Shown: in pieces, positions 36,699-44,668 of the stretch
How positions within the stretch are numbered: the stretch's first letter is position 1
Layout of the letters: every line of letters begins with the position of its first letter
Source: Algivirga pacifica
GTDB taxonomy: Bacteria > Bacteroidota > Bacteroidia > Cytophagales > Flammeovirgaceae
Reading direction: 5' to 3'
DNA length: 64,000 bases
Assembly (NCBI RefSeq): GCF_039543525.1
Contig: NZ_BAABJX010000005.1
Span: 71,493-135,492, forward strand
Position numbers and translations under genes: made by a program
The notes under the pieces: generated by a model
The model's database searches: none
Told to the model about the DNA's origin: nothing
The model's input: the letters and a program-made list of their open reading frames with translations, nothing else

Positions 36699-38093
36699 TT
36701 ACTTTTTCTTTTTCATGAATTGCTCACTGAGGTGTGTAAAGGGCTTATCAATATTGAAGTATAGGGAGCGAGATTCTCCTTGTTCATCCTCAAGGAATAA
36801 TAAATCATAGCGATGGCCTTTTAAGTGAAGAAGCTCTTGAGTGACAGAGGAGTACCCTAGGTTACGCACAATATCATATTCGTCATGGGCAGAAATCACT
36901 AATAGGGCTTGGTCTTCATTATAGCCGGTGCCAGTGGCCATAATTCCATTGAGAAAGCCCTGATAGATTTGCATGTATTTTTCGAATTTCTCTGTGTTTT
37001 TTTCTGCAAAGTAAGCAAGGGCCAATGTTTCATACTTTCGTATGCCATTGAGTGGTTCTCGATCGATGAGTTCTTCACCTATTTTAATGCAAAGTTGATA
37101 ATCGCCCTTTTGGAAGGCTGCTTGCATTTCATTGTCTTGCATGCTGTAAGGAGCATAGGCTTTGGTATTGGCATATCCGTAGTATAACATAAAGTACTCA
37201 TCCAGCGATAAGCTTAAAGGGCTGTTTTTAAACTTTTTACTTAATTGTTTATAAGAGTATTTTCCTCTCCGATGCTCACTCCATTGGGACAGTTGTTTTA
37301 GGTTTTTGGCATGAATATCCTTAAAGAGTATATGCTGCTCATTGTTGTAGTAGAAAACTTCCTCTGGAGTACGAGACATAATGAGTGCCTGGGCTTTCAT
37401 CGCTAAATGTGAGATGTCATCTGTTAACGTAAAGGCTTGTTCAAATTCATCGGCTGCTTTTGTGTAGTCTTTTTGATCAAAGTAGGCTAATCCTTCAACA
37501 ATGTACATACTGCTATTCAGAGGGGCAATGGTTTTGGCTTGCTGTGCCCACTTGATGGTCTCCTCCAAATGTCCTTGATCGTAGTTAACCCATGCCAGCA
37601 AGTATAAAGGCATAATGTTTTGTCCGTCCATGGTAACGGCTTTTTCCAGTAGTTCTAGTCCTTCTTCAGTTTTTCCTGACAGGTGTAAGAGCATTCCCTT
37701 GCGGGCATGTCCATTGGGATCCTCAGGCAGCAGCAAAACATATTGCTCCATATGATACAACGCACCATTCAAATCTGATTGTAGTTCCAGTAATCCACTG
37801 AGGTTATAATGGACATCGGCATTGTTGGGGGCTAGCTGTAGTATAGTTAGGTAATCTATTTGGGCGCTATCAAAAGCAGCTATTTCCCAGTAACAATTGC
37901 CCCTGATTTGTAAGGCTATAGTATCCTCCGGAAGGGTGGATAAATGAGTAGATAATAATGTAATGGCTTCTCGATAAGCCCCTTGTTGGTATAAAGTTTC
38001 CCCTTTTTCAATTATGGTATTGTTGGTTTGTGCAAAAAGTAAAGGCCAATGGATAAGCGTTAGGAGTAGGATGCTGATATATTTTTTAGTCAT
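36699..38093 (-). CDS. Secreted tetratricopeptide-repeat protein
   Basis: 464 residues with a signal peptide (IHWPLLFA before QTNNT). Residues 30-235 contain about six TPR units: GETLYQQGAYREAITLLSTH, CYWEIAAFDSAQIDYLTIL, NLSGLLELQSDLNGALYHME, KGMLLHLSGKTEEGLELLEKA, WVNYDQGHLEETIKWAQQA, GLAYFDQKDYTKAADEFEQA. The remaining half has no clear repeat. Likely a periplasmic scaffold; partners unknown. Faces away from the methyltransferase across a 590-base gap. Confidence 0.8.
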   Translation of the reverse strand: MTKKYISILLLTLIHWPLLFAQTNNTIIEKGETLYQQGAYREAITLLSTHLSTLPEDTIALQIRGNCYWEIAAFDSAQIDYLTILQLAPNNADVHYNLSGLLELQSDLNGALYHMEQYVLLLPEDPNGHARKGMLLHLSGKTEEGLELLEKAVTMDGQNIMPLYLLAWVNYDQGHLEETIKWAQQAKTIAPLNSSMYIVEGLAYFDQKDYTKAADEFEQAFTLTDDISHLAMKAQALIMSRTPEEVFYYNNEQHILFKDIHAKNLKQLSQWSEHRRGKYSYKQLSKKFKNSPLSLSLDEYFMLYYGYANTKAYAPYSMQDNEMQAAFQKGDYQLCIKIGEELIDREPLNGIRKYETLALAYFAEKNTEKFEKYMQIYQGFLNGIMATGTGYNEDQALLVISAHDEYDIVRNLGYSSVTQELLHLKGHRYDLLFLEDEQGESRSLYFNIDKPFTHLSEQFMKKKK

Positions 38094-38399
38094 TGGATTC
38101 AGGGGTTATTTTCATTGGGTTGTGAGGAATAAGTCACACCATTCGATTTATAATACAATGAAATGTATTGTTTCAGTAAGTAGTTGAGGAAGGACTTTAT
38201 ATATAGGCATGACTTGTTAGTTGGTAATGGGTTATCAATGAGTTTGAACCTTCCATTTTTTAATTTAAAGAACCTTTTGAGGATTGGTGTTTACCTTTCT
38301 TTAATACATGTTAAGCCTTATTCAGGCATGTAGGAATTTTGCTTGTTTCATAGGAAAATGGAGTGATCAACAAGGATATATGAAAAAAATGAGAGAGAG

Positions 38400-38431
38400 T
38401 TTGTTCATATATGACAAAAGTATTACATTTG
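38400..38431 (+). promoter_or_regulatory. Full Bacteroidota promoter TTTG-N20-TACATTTG
   Basis: TTTG at 38400-38403 and TACATTTG at 38424-38431 with 20 bases between: a complete match to the sigma-ABfr consensus. The predicted start is near 38438. It would yield either a short RNA ended by the hairpin at 38564-38601 or the leader of the methyltransferase mRNA. Confidence 0.7.
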
Positions 38432-38435
38432 TAAA

Positions 38436-38449
38436 TGAATACTCATTCA
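38436..38449. promoter_or_regulatory. Palindrome over predicted transcription start
   Basis: TGAAT-ACTC-ATTCA is an inverted repeat located on the predicted start site of the promoter just upstream, as a repressor operator would be. Which protein might bind is unknown. Confidence 0.4.
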
Positions 38450-38563
38450 CTTAAGTAAATGAGGCATTCCCAAAGAATAGATAAATCGTCATAGATATAT
38501 AAGATATAGTTTAGGTGATCGAAAGATTGCCTATCCGATTAGTTAGTTTAATAGGTTTCTAGA

Positions 38564-38601
38564 GACTGCCCCTTTGCAATGCATTGGGGTAGCTTTTTTT
38601 T
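38564..38601 (+). terminator. Terminator-like hairpin upstream of methyltransferase
   Basis: Stem CTGCCCC / GGGGTAG around a 13-base loop holding AATGCATT, then T8. It sits 85 bases before a start codon rather than after a gene, so it may be an attenuator or the end of a small RNA. Confidence 0.65.
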
Positions 38602-38685
38602 AGAGGAATGGTTCATAAAGACTTCACGAAATAATTATTTAATTTGCTCGTTTTGTGTAAGTAATAAAGATTAAAAAAGAATAAA

Positions 38686-39504
38686 ATGGACAATTCAGAC
38701 AAAAGGAAAGCGGCGGAAAGCCGTTACCTTGAGATCAACCGAAAACTGTGGAACGATAAAACTACCCATCATTTAACTTCTGATTTTTACAGGCAGGAGC
38801 ACTTCTTAAAGGGAGAGAATTCTCTAAAACAAATTGAGCTGGATTTATTGGGAGACCTTAAAGGAAAAGAGGTGTTGCACTTACAATGTCATTTTGGGCA
38901 AGACTCCTTGTCTATGGCACGTATGGGCGCTAAAGTTACCGGGGTAGACCTTTCTGATAAGGCCATTGAAACGGCTAAAGGACTGGCAGAAGAACTATCG
39001 CTGGACGCTGACTTTATTTGCTGTGATTTATATACCCTTCCTGAACACCTGAATAAGCAGTTTGACATAGTCTTTGCTTCCTATGGCACGATAGGTTGGT
39101 TGCCAGATATGGATCGTTGGGCTGCGATTGTTCAGCAATACCTCAAACCAGGAGGGCAATTTGTCTTTGTAGAGTTTCATCCTGTCGTATGGATGTTTGA
39201 TGATCATTTTAAGAATGTTGATTACAGGTACTTTAAATCGGAACCTATCGTAGAACTAACCGAAGGGACTTATGCTGATCCGGATGCACCTATTTCCAAT
39301 AATTCGGTGAGCTGGAATCACAGTTTATCAGAGGTCATCGGAAGTCTGCTGAAACAAGGATTACAACTAAAGCACTTTGAGGAGTTTGATTACTCTCCTT
39401 ATGATTGCTTTGCCCATACAGAACAAGTTGGAGAGAGCCAATATAGAATCAAACACCATGGAGATAAGTTGCCGATGACCTACTCTCTGTTGATGGAAAA
39501 GTAG
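38686..39504 (+). CDS. Class I SAM-dependent methyltransferase
   Basis: 272 residues. The Rossmann-type SAM site is EVLHLQCHFGQDSLSMARMGAKVTGVDLS (motif I, with an unusual H-L-Q-C-H-F-G-Q in place of D-x-G-x-G-x-G), motif II in DADFICCDLY and motif IV/V near FDIVFASYGTIGWLPDM and YLKPGGQFVFVEFHP. The substrate is unknown; the HFGQ variant is typical of a small-molecule methyltransferase group. Downstream of a promoter plus terminator-like leader, suggesting regulated expression. Confidence 0.87.
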   Translation: MDNSDKRKAAESRYLEINRKLWNDKTTHHLTSDFYRQEHFLKGENSLKQIELDLLGDLKGKEVLHLQCHFGQDSLSMARMGAKVTGVDLSDKAIETAKGLAEELSLDADFICCDLYTLPEHLNKQFDIVFASYGTIGWLPDMDRWAAIVQQYLKPGGQFVFVEFHPVVWMFDDHFKNVDYRYFKSEPIVELTEGTYADPDAPISNNSVSWNHSLSEVIGSLLKQGLQLKHFEEFDYSPYDCFAHTEQVGESQYRIKHHGDKLPMTYSLLMEK

Positions 39505-39599
39505 TGATGCCGCAAATAGTGTAGAAATCACTATTTCTAAAAAAAGTTAAAAAAGTGGTAGGGTGAATCCATTTTAGTCTGTATAACTTATTGAAAGCA

Positions 39600-39840
39600 C
39601 GGATGATACGAGCAAAAGATGAAAGCTCTTTTCCTGTTTAACCATGCAACTAGAATGTTGCGACTTATATGACTACTATTGGATAAAAGAACAGTTTATG
39701 CCAAGTCGAGAACTTTTTGAGCGAGAAAAGATTTTTTGGACTTGATGGCATAAAAAGAAAGATCAAGAACCTTGTTCGATTTTTTAGGCTGAGCAAATGA
39801 ACAAACGAATAAAAGAGCCTCCAGGAATGGAGGTTTTTTT
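39600..39840 (+). ncRNA. Candidate structured RNA ending in a terminator
   Basis: Between the methyltransferase and MscS genes lie successive stems: GAGC..GCTC (39610-39628), GCAAC..GTTGC (39646-39661), TTATGCCAAGTC paired with GACTTGATGGCATAA (39696-39753, with a three-base bulge), and a terminator. There is no open frame of note. The layout is that of a small RNA or a leader with an early terminator ahead of the channel gene. I do not recognise an RNA family. Confidence 0.4.
39818..39840 (+). terminator. Intrinsic terminator before mscS
   Basis: CCTCCA-ggaa-TGGAGG followed by T7, about 125 bases upstream of the MscS start codon. Confidence 0.85.
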
Positions 39841-39965
39841 ATACCCTTAGGTTTCTAAGGATAATGTCTTGTTAGATGATTTTTGACATTTTTGATCCTG
39901 CTATTGATTCCTTATCTTTCTTGGATTCTAAATAATACACTCATTATACAATAATCCGAAGAACT

Positions 39966-40781
39966 ATGAACGATATAGAGAAACTAATGCAGAAGTTGGT
40001 GGATATTGGTACCGAATATGGTCTGAAATTGATTGGGGCGGTAATTGTCCTGGTGATTGGCTTGTGGGCCGTAAAGCTGATTACCAATATCATTAAGAAA
40101 CGAATGGAAAACTCTCAACTGGATGTTAGTGTTCGTCCTTTCTTAATCAGCTTAATCAATACCCTGCTGAAGGTATTACTGGGGATAGCGGTTTTAAGTA
40201 CTATGGGTATCGAGATGACATCCTTTGTCGCGATACTAGGTGCGGCTGGTTTGGCCGTGGGTATGGCCTTGTCAGGTACCTTGCAGAACTTTGCTGGAGG
40301 AGTGATGATTCTTATTTTTAAACCGTTTAGGGTGGGACATTTTATAGAGGCGCAAGGTTACTCCGGAACGGTCAAGGAAATACAAATCTTTGTAACCATT
40401 CTTAATACGGCAGATAACAAGGTTATCATTATTCCTAATGGACCACTCTCAAATGGGTCATTGATTAATTATTCAAGAGAAGAAAAAAGGAGAGTGGACT
40501 GGACGATTGGAGTGAGTTACGATGATGATATGGAGAAAGTTCAGGCAGTGATTAGAGAGGTAGTTCAGTCTGATGACAGAGTATTGAAAGACCCTGAAGT
40601 CTTTATTGGCCTGAACCAGTTTGCCGACAGTTCTGTCAACTTTGCGGTAAGGGCATGGGTGAAGAAGGAGGATTATTGGGGTGTATATTTTGACACCAAC
40701 AAAAAGCTATTTGCGGCATTTAATGAGCAAGGAATTAGCATTCCTTATCCACAAATGGACATTCATATGAAAGAGAAATAA
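39966..40781 (+). CDS. mscS: Small-conductance mechanosensitive channel MscS
   Basis: 271 residues with three transmembrane helices. TM3 contains the Gly/Ala packing pattern AAGLAVGMALSGTLQNFAGGVMIL, followed by the beta domain (FKPFRVGHFIEAQGYSGTVKEIQIFVTILNTADNKVIIIPNGPL) and the mixed C-terminal domain. Length equals that of E. coli MscS. The homoheptamer opens under membrane tension to release osmolytes. A candidate leader RNA with terminator precedes it, and a 22-bp terminator stem follows. Confidence 0.95.
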   Translation: MNDIEKLMQKLVDIGTEYGLKLIGAVIVLVIGLWAVKLITNIIKKRMENSQLDVSVRPFLISLINTLLKVLLGIAVLSTMGIEMTSFVAILGAAGLAVGMALSGTLQNFAGGVMILIFKPFRVGHFIEAQGYSGTVKEIQIFVTILNTADNKVIIIPNGPLSNGSLINYSREEKRRVDWTIGVSYDDDMEKVQAVIREVVQSDDRVLKDPEVFIGLNQFADSSVNFAVRAWVKKEDYWGVYFDTNKKLFAAFNEQGISIPYPQMDIHMKEK

Positions 40782-40827
40782 AAATATAAAACGTTCGTAG
40801 CATACGCTACGAACGTTTTATATTTTT
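40780..40827. terminator. Very strong bidirectional terminator
   Basis: Perfect 22-bp arms beginning AAAAATATAAAACGTTCG with a four-base loop; the right arm contains the end of the Cys-rich gene on the minus strand. Confidence 0.93.
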
Positions 40828-40979
40828 GGGCACTTTTTACAGTACTTCCCTTTCTTTTTATACTTTTTACAGCACTTCTTTTTGTTCTCACAAAATAAGC
40901 ACGCTCCTTGTTCGAATTCACAGATCGTATCGTCTTTGAATTCCTCATTAAATGGCTTGATTAACTTCTCTAATCCCAT
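40818..40979 (-). CDS. Small Cys- and Lys-rich protein, possibly metal-binding
   Basis: 53 residues from ATG 40979; an upstream ATG at 41054 would add 25 residues without similarity of character. The second half is KKxxKKCC-like, with seven cysteines spaced CEFEQGACLFC, KKCC, YCKKC. Such spacing suggests a small zinc knuckle. Its last codons lie in the right arm of the terminator, an economical overlap. No family recognised; cytoplasmic by composition. Confidence 0.55.
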   Translation of the reverse strand: MGLEKLIKPFNEEFKDDTICEFEQGACLFCENKKKCCKKYKKKGKYCKKCPKI

Positions 40980-41064
40980 GATCGTTTGCCTGATAGTCTG
41001 ATAATCATTTATGTATCCCAAGATAATACAATGAAAATCTAGGGATAGTTTCATTTAAAGGTGA

Positions 41065-41823
41065 CTATCTACTTTTTTCTTCTTTAAACTTCCTAACCAG
41101 GTTGTTAGCGAAAAGGAATTCTTGTAACTCAGGACTTTTGGCATCTAGAATTTCCTTATTGTTCCCTTCCCAAACTTTATGTCCTTGATGGATATACATA
41201 ATGTATTCTCCAATTTCCATTACGGAGTTCATATCGTGAGAAACGACAATGGTCGTTAGATTATACTCATGAGTAATCTCTTGAATAAGATTATCGATCA
41301 TCAATGAGGTTTGAGGGTCCAACCCGGAGTTAGGCTCATCACAGAATAGGTATTGGGAGTTCATCACGATCGCCCTTGCAATACCTACTCGCTTTTGCAT
41401 TCCTCCGCTAATCTCCGCAGGTTTTCTATCAGCTGCATTTTCTAGCCCTACTCTTTTTAGACAGAAGAATACACGTTCTTTCTTCTCGCTGGCAGACATG
41501 TTTGTCAACATGTCCAAAGGGAATCGAACGTTTTCCTCTACGGTTTTGGAGTCGAAAAGAGCCCCTCCTTGAAAAAGCATTCCAACTTCACGTCGAATCT
41601 GCTTTTGCGTATCTATGTTTGATTCATAAAAATCTCTACCATCAAAGAGTACTTTGCCTTCGTCGGGCTGTATAAGGCCTACAATACATTTAAGCAATAC
41701 ACTCTTACCAGTACCACTGGCACCAATAATCATATTGGTTTTTCCTTTCTCAAATTTTGCGCTGACATTCTTAAGAACATCCTTGTCTCCAAAGCTCTTG
41801 GATATATTTTCAATCTGAATCAT
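41065..41823 (-). CDS. ABC transporter ATPase, MlaF-like
   Basis: 252 residues. Walker A GASGTGKS, Q-loop in MLFQGGALFD, signature ISGGMQKRVGIARAI and Walker B YLFCDEPNSGLD with the switch histidine in VVSHDMNSV. The FQGGALFDSKTVEENVRFPL segment is typical of MlaF/Mkl ATPases that energise phospholipid transport between the membranes. Downstream of the MlaE-like permease gene by 63 bases, same strand. Confidence 0.92.
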   Translation of the reverse strand: MIQIENISKSFGDKDVLKNVSAKFEKGKTNMIIGASGTGKSVLLKCIVGLIQPDEGKVLFDGRDFYESNIDTQKQIRREVGMLFQGGALFDSKTVEENVRFPLDMLTNMSASEKKERVFFCLKRVGLENAADRKPAEISGGMQKRVGIARAIVMNSQYLFCDEPNSGLDPQTSLMIDNLIQEITHEYNLTTIVVSHDMNSVMEIGEYIMYIHQGHKVWEGNNKEILDAKSPELQEFLFANNLVRKFKEEKSR

Positions 41824-41886
41824 ATTGGTTGATCTGAGTTTCCTGAAGTGCTTATTTCATGGTTTGATGTTGAAACTGCCAGTGTA

Positions 41887-42615
41887 TTAGAGTAATAACT
41901 TGGCAAGTAACAAGTCTGCAACCAAAATAAGGATACTGCTGCTATTAAAGGCAGAAGTAGAAGATTGCCCTACTTCCAATGCTCCTCCTTTGGTATAAAA
42001 TCCTTTGAAGGCAGAGATAGAAGTAACAATAAATCCAAAAACAATTGCTTTGATCAAGGCAAAAGGAACTGTAAAGGGATCGAACTCCATACGCAAACCG
42101 TAGAAGTAGTCTGCTACAGACATGAGTCCGGTAAGCATAACAAGTACATACCCACCTAATATACTCAAGAATGCAGAGTAAATGACCAATGGTGGAAACA
42201 TAATGATACCGGCTACAATTTTTGGAAGTACCAAGTAAGAGGCAGAGTTAATCCCCATGACTTCAAGCGCATCAATTTGTTCTGAAATTCGCATGGTCCC
42301 TAGCTCACTGGCAATATTGGAGCCTACTTTTCCGGCCAGAATAATCGCCGTTACGGTAGGGGCAAATTCTAATACGACCATTTCTCTTTCGGCAAAACCA
42401 ATAATAGAGATAGGAATAAATGGAGAGTCCAGGGCATTATCCATTTGTAGGACGATTACCGCACCCACAAAGAAGGCTATGATAGAGACAATCATGATAG
42501 AATTATTCCCCACCATAATGCACTCGTCCATCATACGAGACAAATATACTTTTAGCGGCTCCCTATTTCGGAACAGCTTTCCCATAAAAATAATATACTT
42601 TCCTAAGGCTTTCAT
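41887..42615 (-). CDS. ABC transporter permease, MlaE family
   Basis: 242 residues with about five to six helices and the MlaE signatures IMIVSIIAFFVGAVIVLQ, APTVTAIILAGKVGSNIASELGTMRISEQIDALEVMGINS and FGFIVTSISAFKGFYTKGGALEVG. It forms the inner-membrane core of an MCE-type lipid transporter. First gene of an operon with the MlaF-like ATPase; the MCE-domain (MlaD) subunit is not adjacent and must be encoded elsewhere. Confidence 0.93.
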   Translation of the reverse strand: MKALGKYIIFMGKLFRNREPLKVYLSRMMDECIMVGNNSIMIVSIIAFFVGAVIVLQMDNALDSPFIPISIIGFAEREMVVLEFAPTVTAIILAGKVGSNIASELGTMRISEQIDALEVMGINSASYLVLPKIVAGIIMFPPLVIYSAFLSILGGYVLVMLTGLMSVADYFYGLRMEFDPFTVPFALIKAIVFGFIVTSISAFKGFYTKGGALEVGQSSTSAFNSSSILILVADLLLAKLLL

Positions 42616-42834
42616 TTTTTAGCTATTAGTGCTAGCAGAAGCTAGTGTAGTTCTATTGTATGCCAAAATCATACGGTGTACAATATGATCAAGGTATTGC
42701 AATATTATAAGAACTTCCATGTCAATCAAAAGTTTTAATAAGTTTCCTGACATAGGAGGAAAAGCTTTGTATTTTTTTAACGTCCTGAATCAGTGGAATT
42801 CTCCATGGGGTTTCCATGTGACCTCATGTAGATA

Positions 42835-42867
42835 TTGAGGATTTGTAGGCATTTTACATTACCTTCG
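42835..42867 (+). promoter_or_regulatory. Possible promoter for SDR gene
   Basis: TTG at 42835-42837 and TACCTTCG at 42860-42867 resemble the -33/-7 pair with one mismatch in the -7 (TTCG for TTTG). Confidence 0.35.
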
Positions 42868-42884
42868 GGGCGAAATCATTGGAG

Positions 42885-42933
42885 TGGAAGGTTAAAGGGC
42901 TTATGTTTTATCGATTACTTCTTACCTTCTACC
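42885..42933. repeat. Diverged heptad-phased hairpin (GGAAGGT type)
   Basis: Seven units in 7-base register with arms GGAAGGTTAAAGG and CCTTCTACCTT; more eroded than the other elements. Lies upstream of the SDR gene in what would be its leader. Confidence 0.45.
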
Positions 42934-42968
42934 TTAAAAATATTGGTATTAAAACGGAAACATAAATC

Positions 42969-43664
42969 ATGATTGTAGTAACAGGAGGAACCAAGGGTAT
43001 TGGGAAAGCCATCATTCATAAGTTTGCGCAGGCAGGACATGCTGTAGCAGTTTGTGCCCGTAACGAGCAAGACCTTATGGCACTGAAAACAGAGGTGGAA
43101 AGTACCTATGGTATTAAAGTTTATGCACAACCGGCTGACCTTTCAAAGAAGGAAGAGGCGATGAAGTTTATTGATTTTGTTCTCCAAACAGGTGAAGAGG
43201 TGGATATTCTGGTGAACAATACGGGGGTATTTGTACCAGGAGCGATTCATGAAGAAGAGGATGGCGTATTGGAAATGGTGATGCAAACCAATTTGTATAG
43301 TGCTTACTATCTTTCAAGAGGGTTTATTAAAGGCATGAAAGAGCGTCAAGAAGGACATATCTTCAATATTGCATCCGTAGCCGGAATTATGGCTTACCCG
43401 AATGGAGGGACCTATGCCATTTCTAAACATGCGATGATGGGATTGTCTAAATGTCTAAGGGAAGAGTTGAAGCCTCATAATATTAAGGTAACCTCTATTA
43501 TGCCAGGAGCAACCTATACGGCGAGCTGGGATGGCGTAGAGTTGCCAGAAGATCGCTTCAGTAAACCGGAAGATGTAGCCGATGTGGTTTATGCATCATA
43601 TATCCTATCGGATCGTTCTTGTGTAGAGGAAGTCGTTATTCGTCCACAGTTAGGTGATCTATAA
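42969..43664 (+). CDS. Short-chain dehydrogenase/reductase
   Basis: 231 residues. Cofactor motif VTGGTKGIGKA, NNTG (for the usual NNAG), catalytic S in IFNIASVAG, and Y-x-x-x-K in YAISKHAMMG. The R in CARNEQDL favours NADPH. Classical SDR of unknown substrate, cytoplasmic. Upstream of the acyltransferase gene on the same strand with repeats between, so co-transcription is possible and a lipid substrate is conceivable. Confidence 0.92.
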   Translation: MIVVTGGTKGIGKAIIHKFAQAGHAVAVCARNEQDLMALKTEVESTYGIKVYAQPADLSKKEEAMKFIDFVLQTGEEVDILVNNTGVFVPGAIHEEEDGVLEMVMQTNLYSAYYLSRGFIKGMKERQEGHIFNIASVAGIMAYPNGGTYAISKHAMMGLSKCLREELKPHNIKVTSIMPGATYTASWDGVELPEDRFSKPEDVADVVYASYILSDRSCVEEVVIRPQLGDL

Positions 43665-43667
43665 CAC

Positions 43668-43733
43668 TTTGTTGAGGCGGCTTGCACCGCTGGTTGAGCG
43701 CTTCGCTGTTGAGATTCACCTTCGGTGAGTTGA
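43668..43733. repeat. GTTGAG cassette element, one-sided
   Basis: GTTGAG units separated by the mini-hairpins GCGGCTTGCACCGC, GCGCTTCGCT and CACCTTCGGTG. It matches the left half of the element at 52408-52562 (same first cassette apart from one base) but lacks a right arm. Confidence 0.75.
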
Positions 43734-43743
43734 GAAAAGAAGG

Positions 43744-43823
43744 TAGGGCTTCGCCCTAAAATAGGAAAATAGCACAGGACATCACCCTAGAATAGGAAAA
43801 ATAGCACAGGGCATCGCCCTGTG
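43744..43823. repeat. Tandem repeat with AGCACAGGGCAYCGCCCTGTG core
   Basis: Starts with the mini-hairpin AGGGCTTCGCCCT, then two copies of AATAGGAAAATAGCACAGG-like units ending CATCACCCT and CATCGCCCT. The final hairpin CACAGGGC..GCCCTGTG recurs at 56240-56264. Confidence 0.7.
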
Positions 43824-43844
43824 TCAATTATATTATTATCAATT

Positions 43845-44438
43845 ATGATCAGGTTAATATTTAGATTATTGTTCTGGCTAAAAGGCTGGACAATGAATGT
43901 ACATGAGGAAGTAGATCTGGAGCAAGTGAAAAGGTCCGTAGCATTGGCAGCTCCTCATACGACAAATTGGGATCTCGTATTCGCGGTAGAGGGATGCCGA
44001 CAAGTAGGGGTGAAACTGCGTTTTGCCATTAAGAGGGAGTGGATGCGTTTCCCATTGAATATTGCTATTCGTCCAATGGGGGGAATAGGTATTGACCGCC
44101 GCCCGAAGGATGGAAGAACCAAAAAACTGAGTATGGTAGAGGCTATGGCCAATTTGTTCAAGACCAGAGACGAACTGGTGGTGATGGTGCCGCCAGAGGG
44201 AACACGTTCCAAGGTAGAGCAATGGCGTACAGGATTTTATTATACGGCTTTGGAAGCAGGAGTACCAATCACGTTGTGTTACCTTGATTTTAAGCACAAG
44301 GTAGCGGGTATCGGTAAAGTATTGCACCCTACCGGGGATGTTGAGAAGGATATGAGAGAAATTATGGATTTCTATAAGCAGTATGGGCAGTATCCTAAGT
44401 TTCCGGAGATGTTTTCTTTGGATCAGCGATATATATAG
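43845..44438 (+). CDS. PlsC-like 1-acyl-glycerol-phosphate acyltransferase
   Basis: 197 residues from ATG 43845. A GTG at 43821 is in frame but lies in the repeat hairpin. Acyltransferase motifs: H-x4-D in APHTTNWDLVFA, the GGIGIDRR block, and PPEGTRS (EGTR). This H(X)4D/EGTR set belongs to PlsC-type lysophospholipid acyltransferases, peripheral or single-helix membrane enzymes. The short length and lack of a long membrane anchor match the small Bacteroidota subgroup. Substrate unproven. Confidence 0.87.
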   Translation: MIRLIFRLLFWLKGWTMNVHEEVDLEQVKRSVALAAPHTTNWDLVFAVEGCRQVGVKLRFAIKREWMRFPLNIAIRPMGGIGIDRRPKDGRTKKLSMVEAMANLFKTRDELVVMVPPEGTRSKVEQWRTGFYYTALEAGVPITLCYLDFKHKVAGIGKVLHPTGDVEKDMREIMDFYKQYGQYPKFPEMFSLDQRYI

Positions 44439-44469
44439 TCTAGTTTATCGCTTGAATAAACAACCCGTA

Positions 44470-44659
44470 TACTACCAACCCGCTTTGTTGAATCGTTGAA
44501 TTTCAATACTTCGTATTGAGTTGAATTGAGCTTCGCTCGTTGATTCGAGTTGATAGGTTGTTTGAGTGTTTGTATATATTTCAATCAACAGTTCAACTCG
44601 AATCAACGATTCAACGAGCGAAGCTCAATTCAACGATTCAACAAAGCGGGTTGGTAGTA
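44470..44659. repeat. 190-base GTTGA element with perfect 33-bp inverted ends
   Basis: Left arm 44470-44502 and right arm 44627-44659 are perfect reverse complements, starting ACTACCAACCCGCTTTG. Inside are mini-hairpins AATACTTCGTATT, GAGCTTCGCTC and GAGCGAAGCTC and the shared central segment of the family. Lies between convergent genes. Confidence 0.92.
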
Positions 44660-44668
44660 TGCCAGTTA

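Noticed and set aside
43821..43845. GTG start for the acyltransferase
   Set aside because: The GTG is part of the CACAGGGC..GCCCTGTG repeat; the ATG at 43845 fits the family start.
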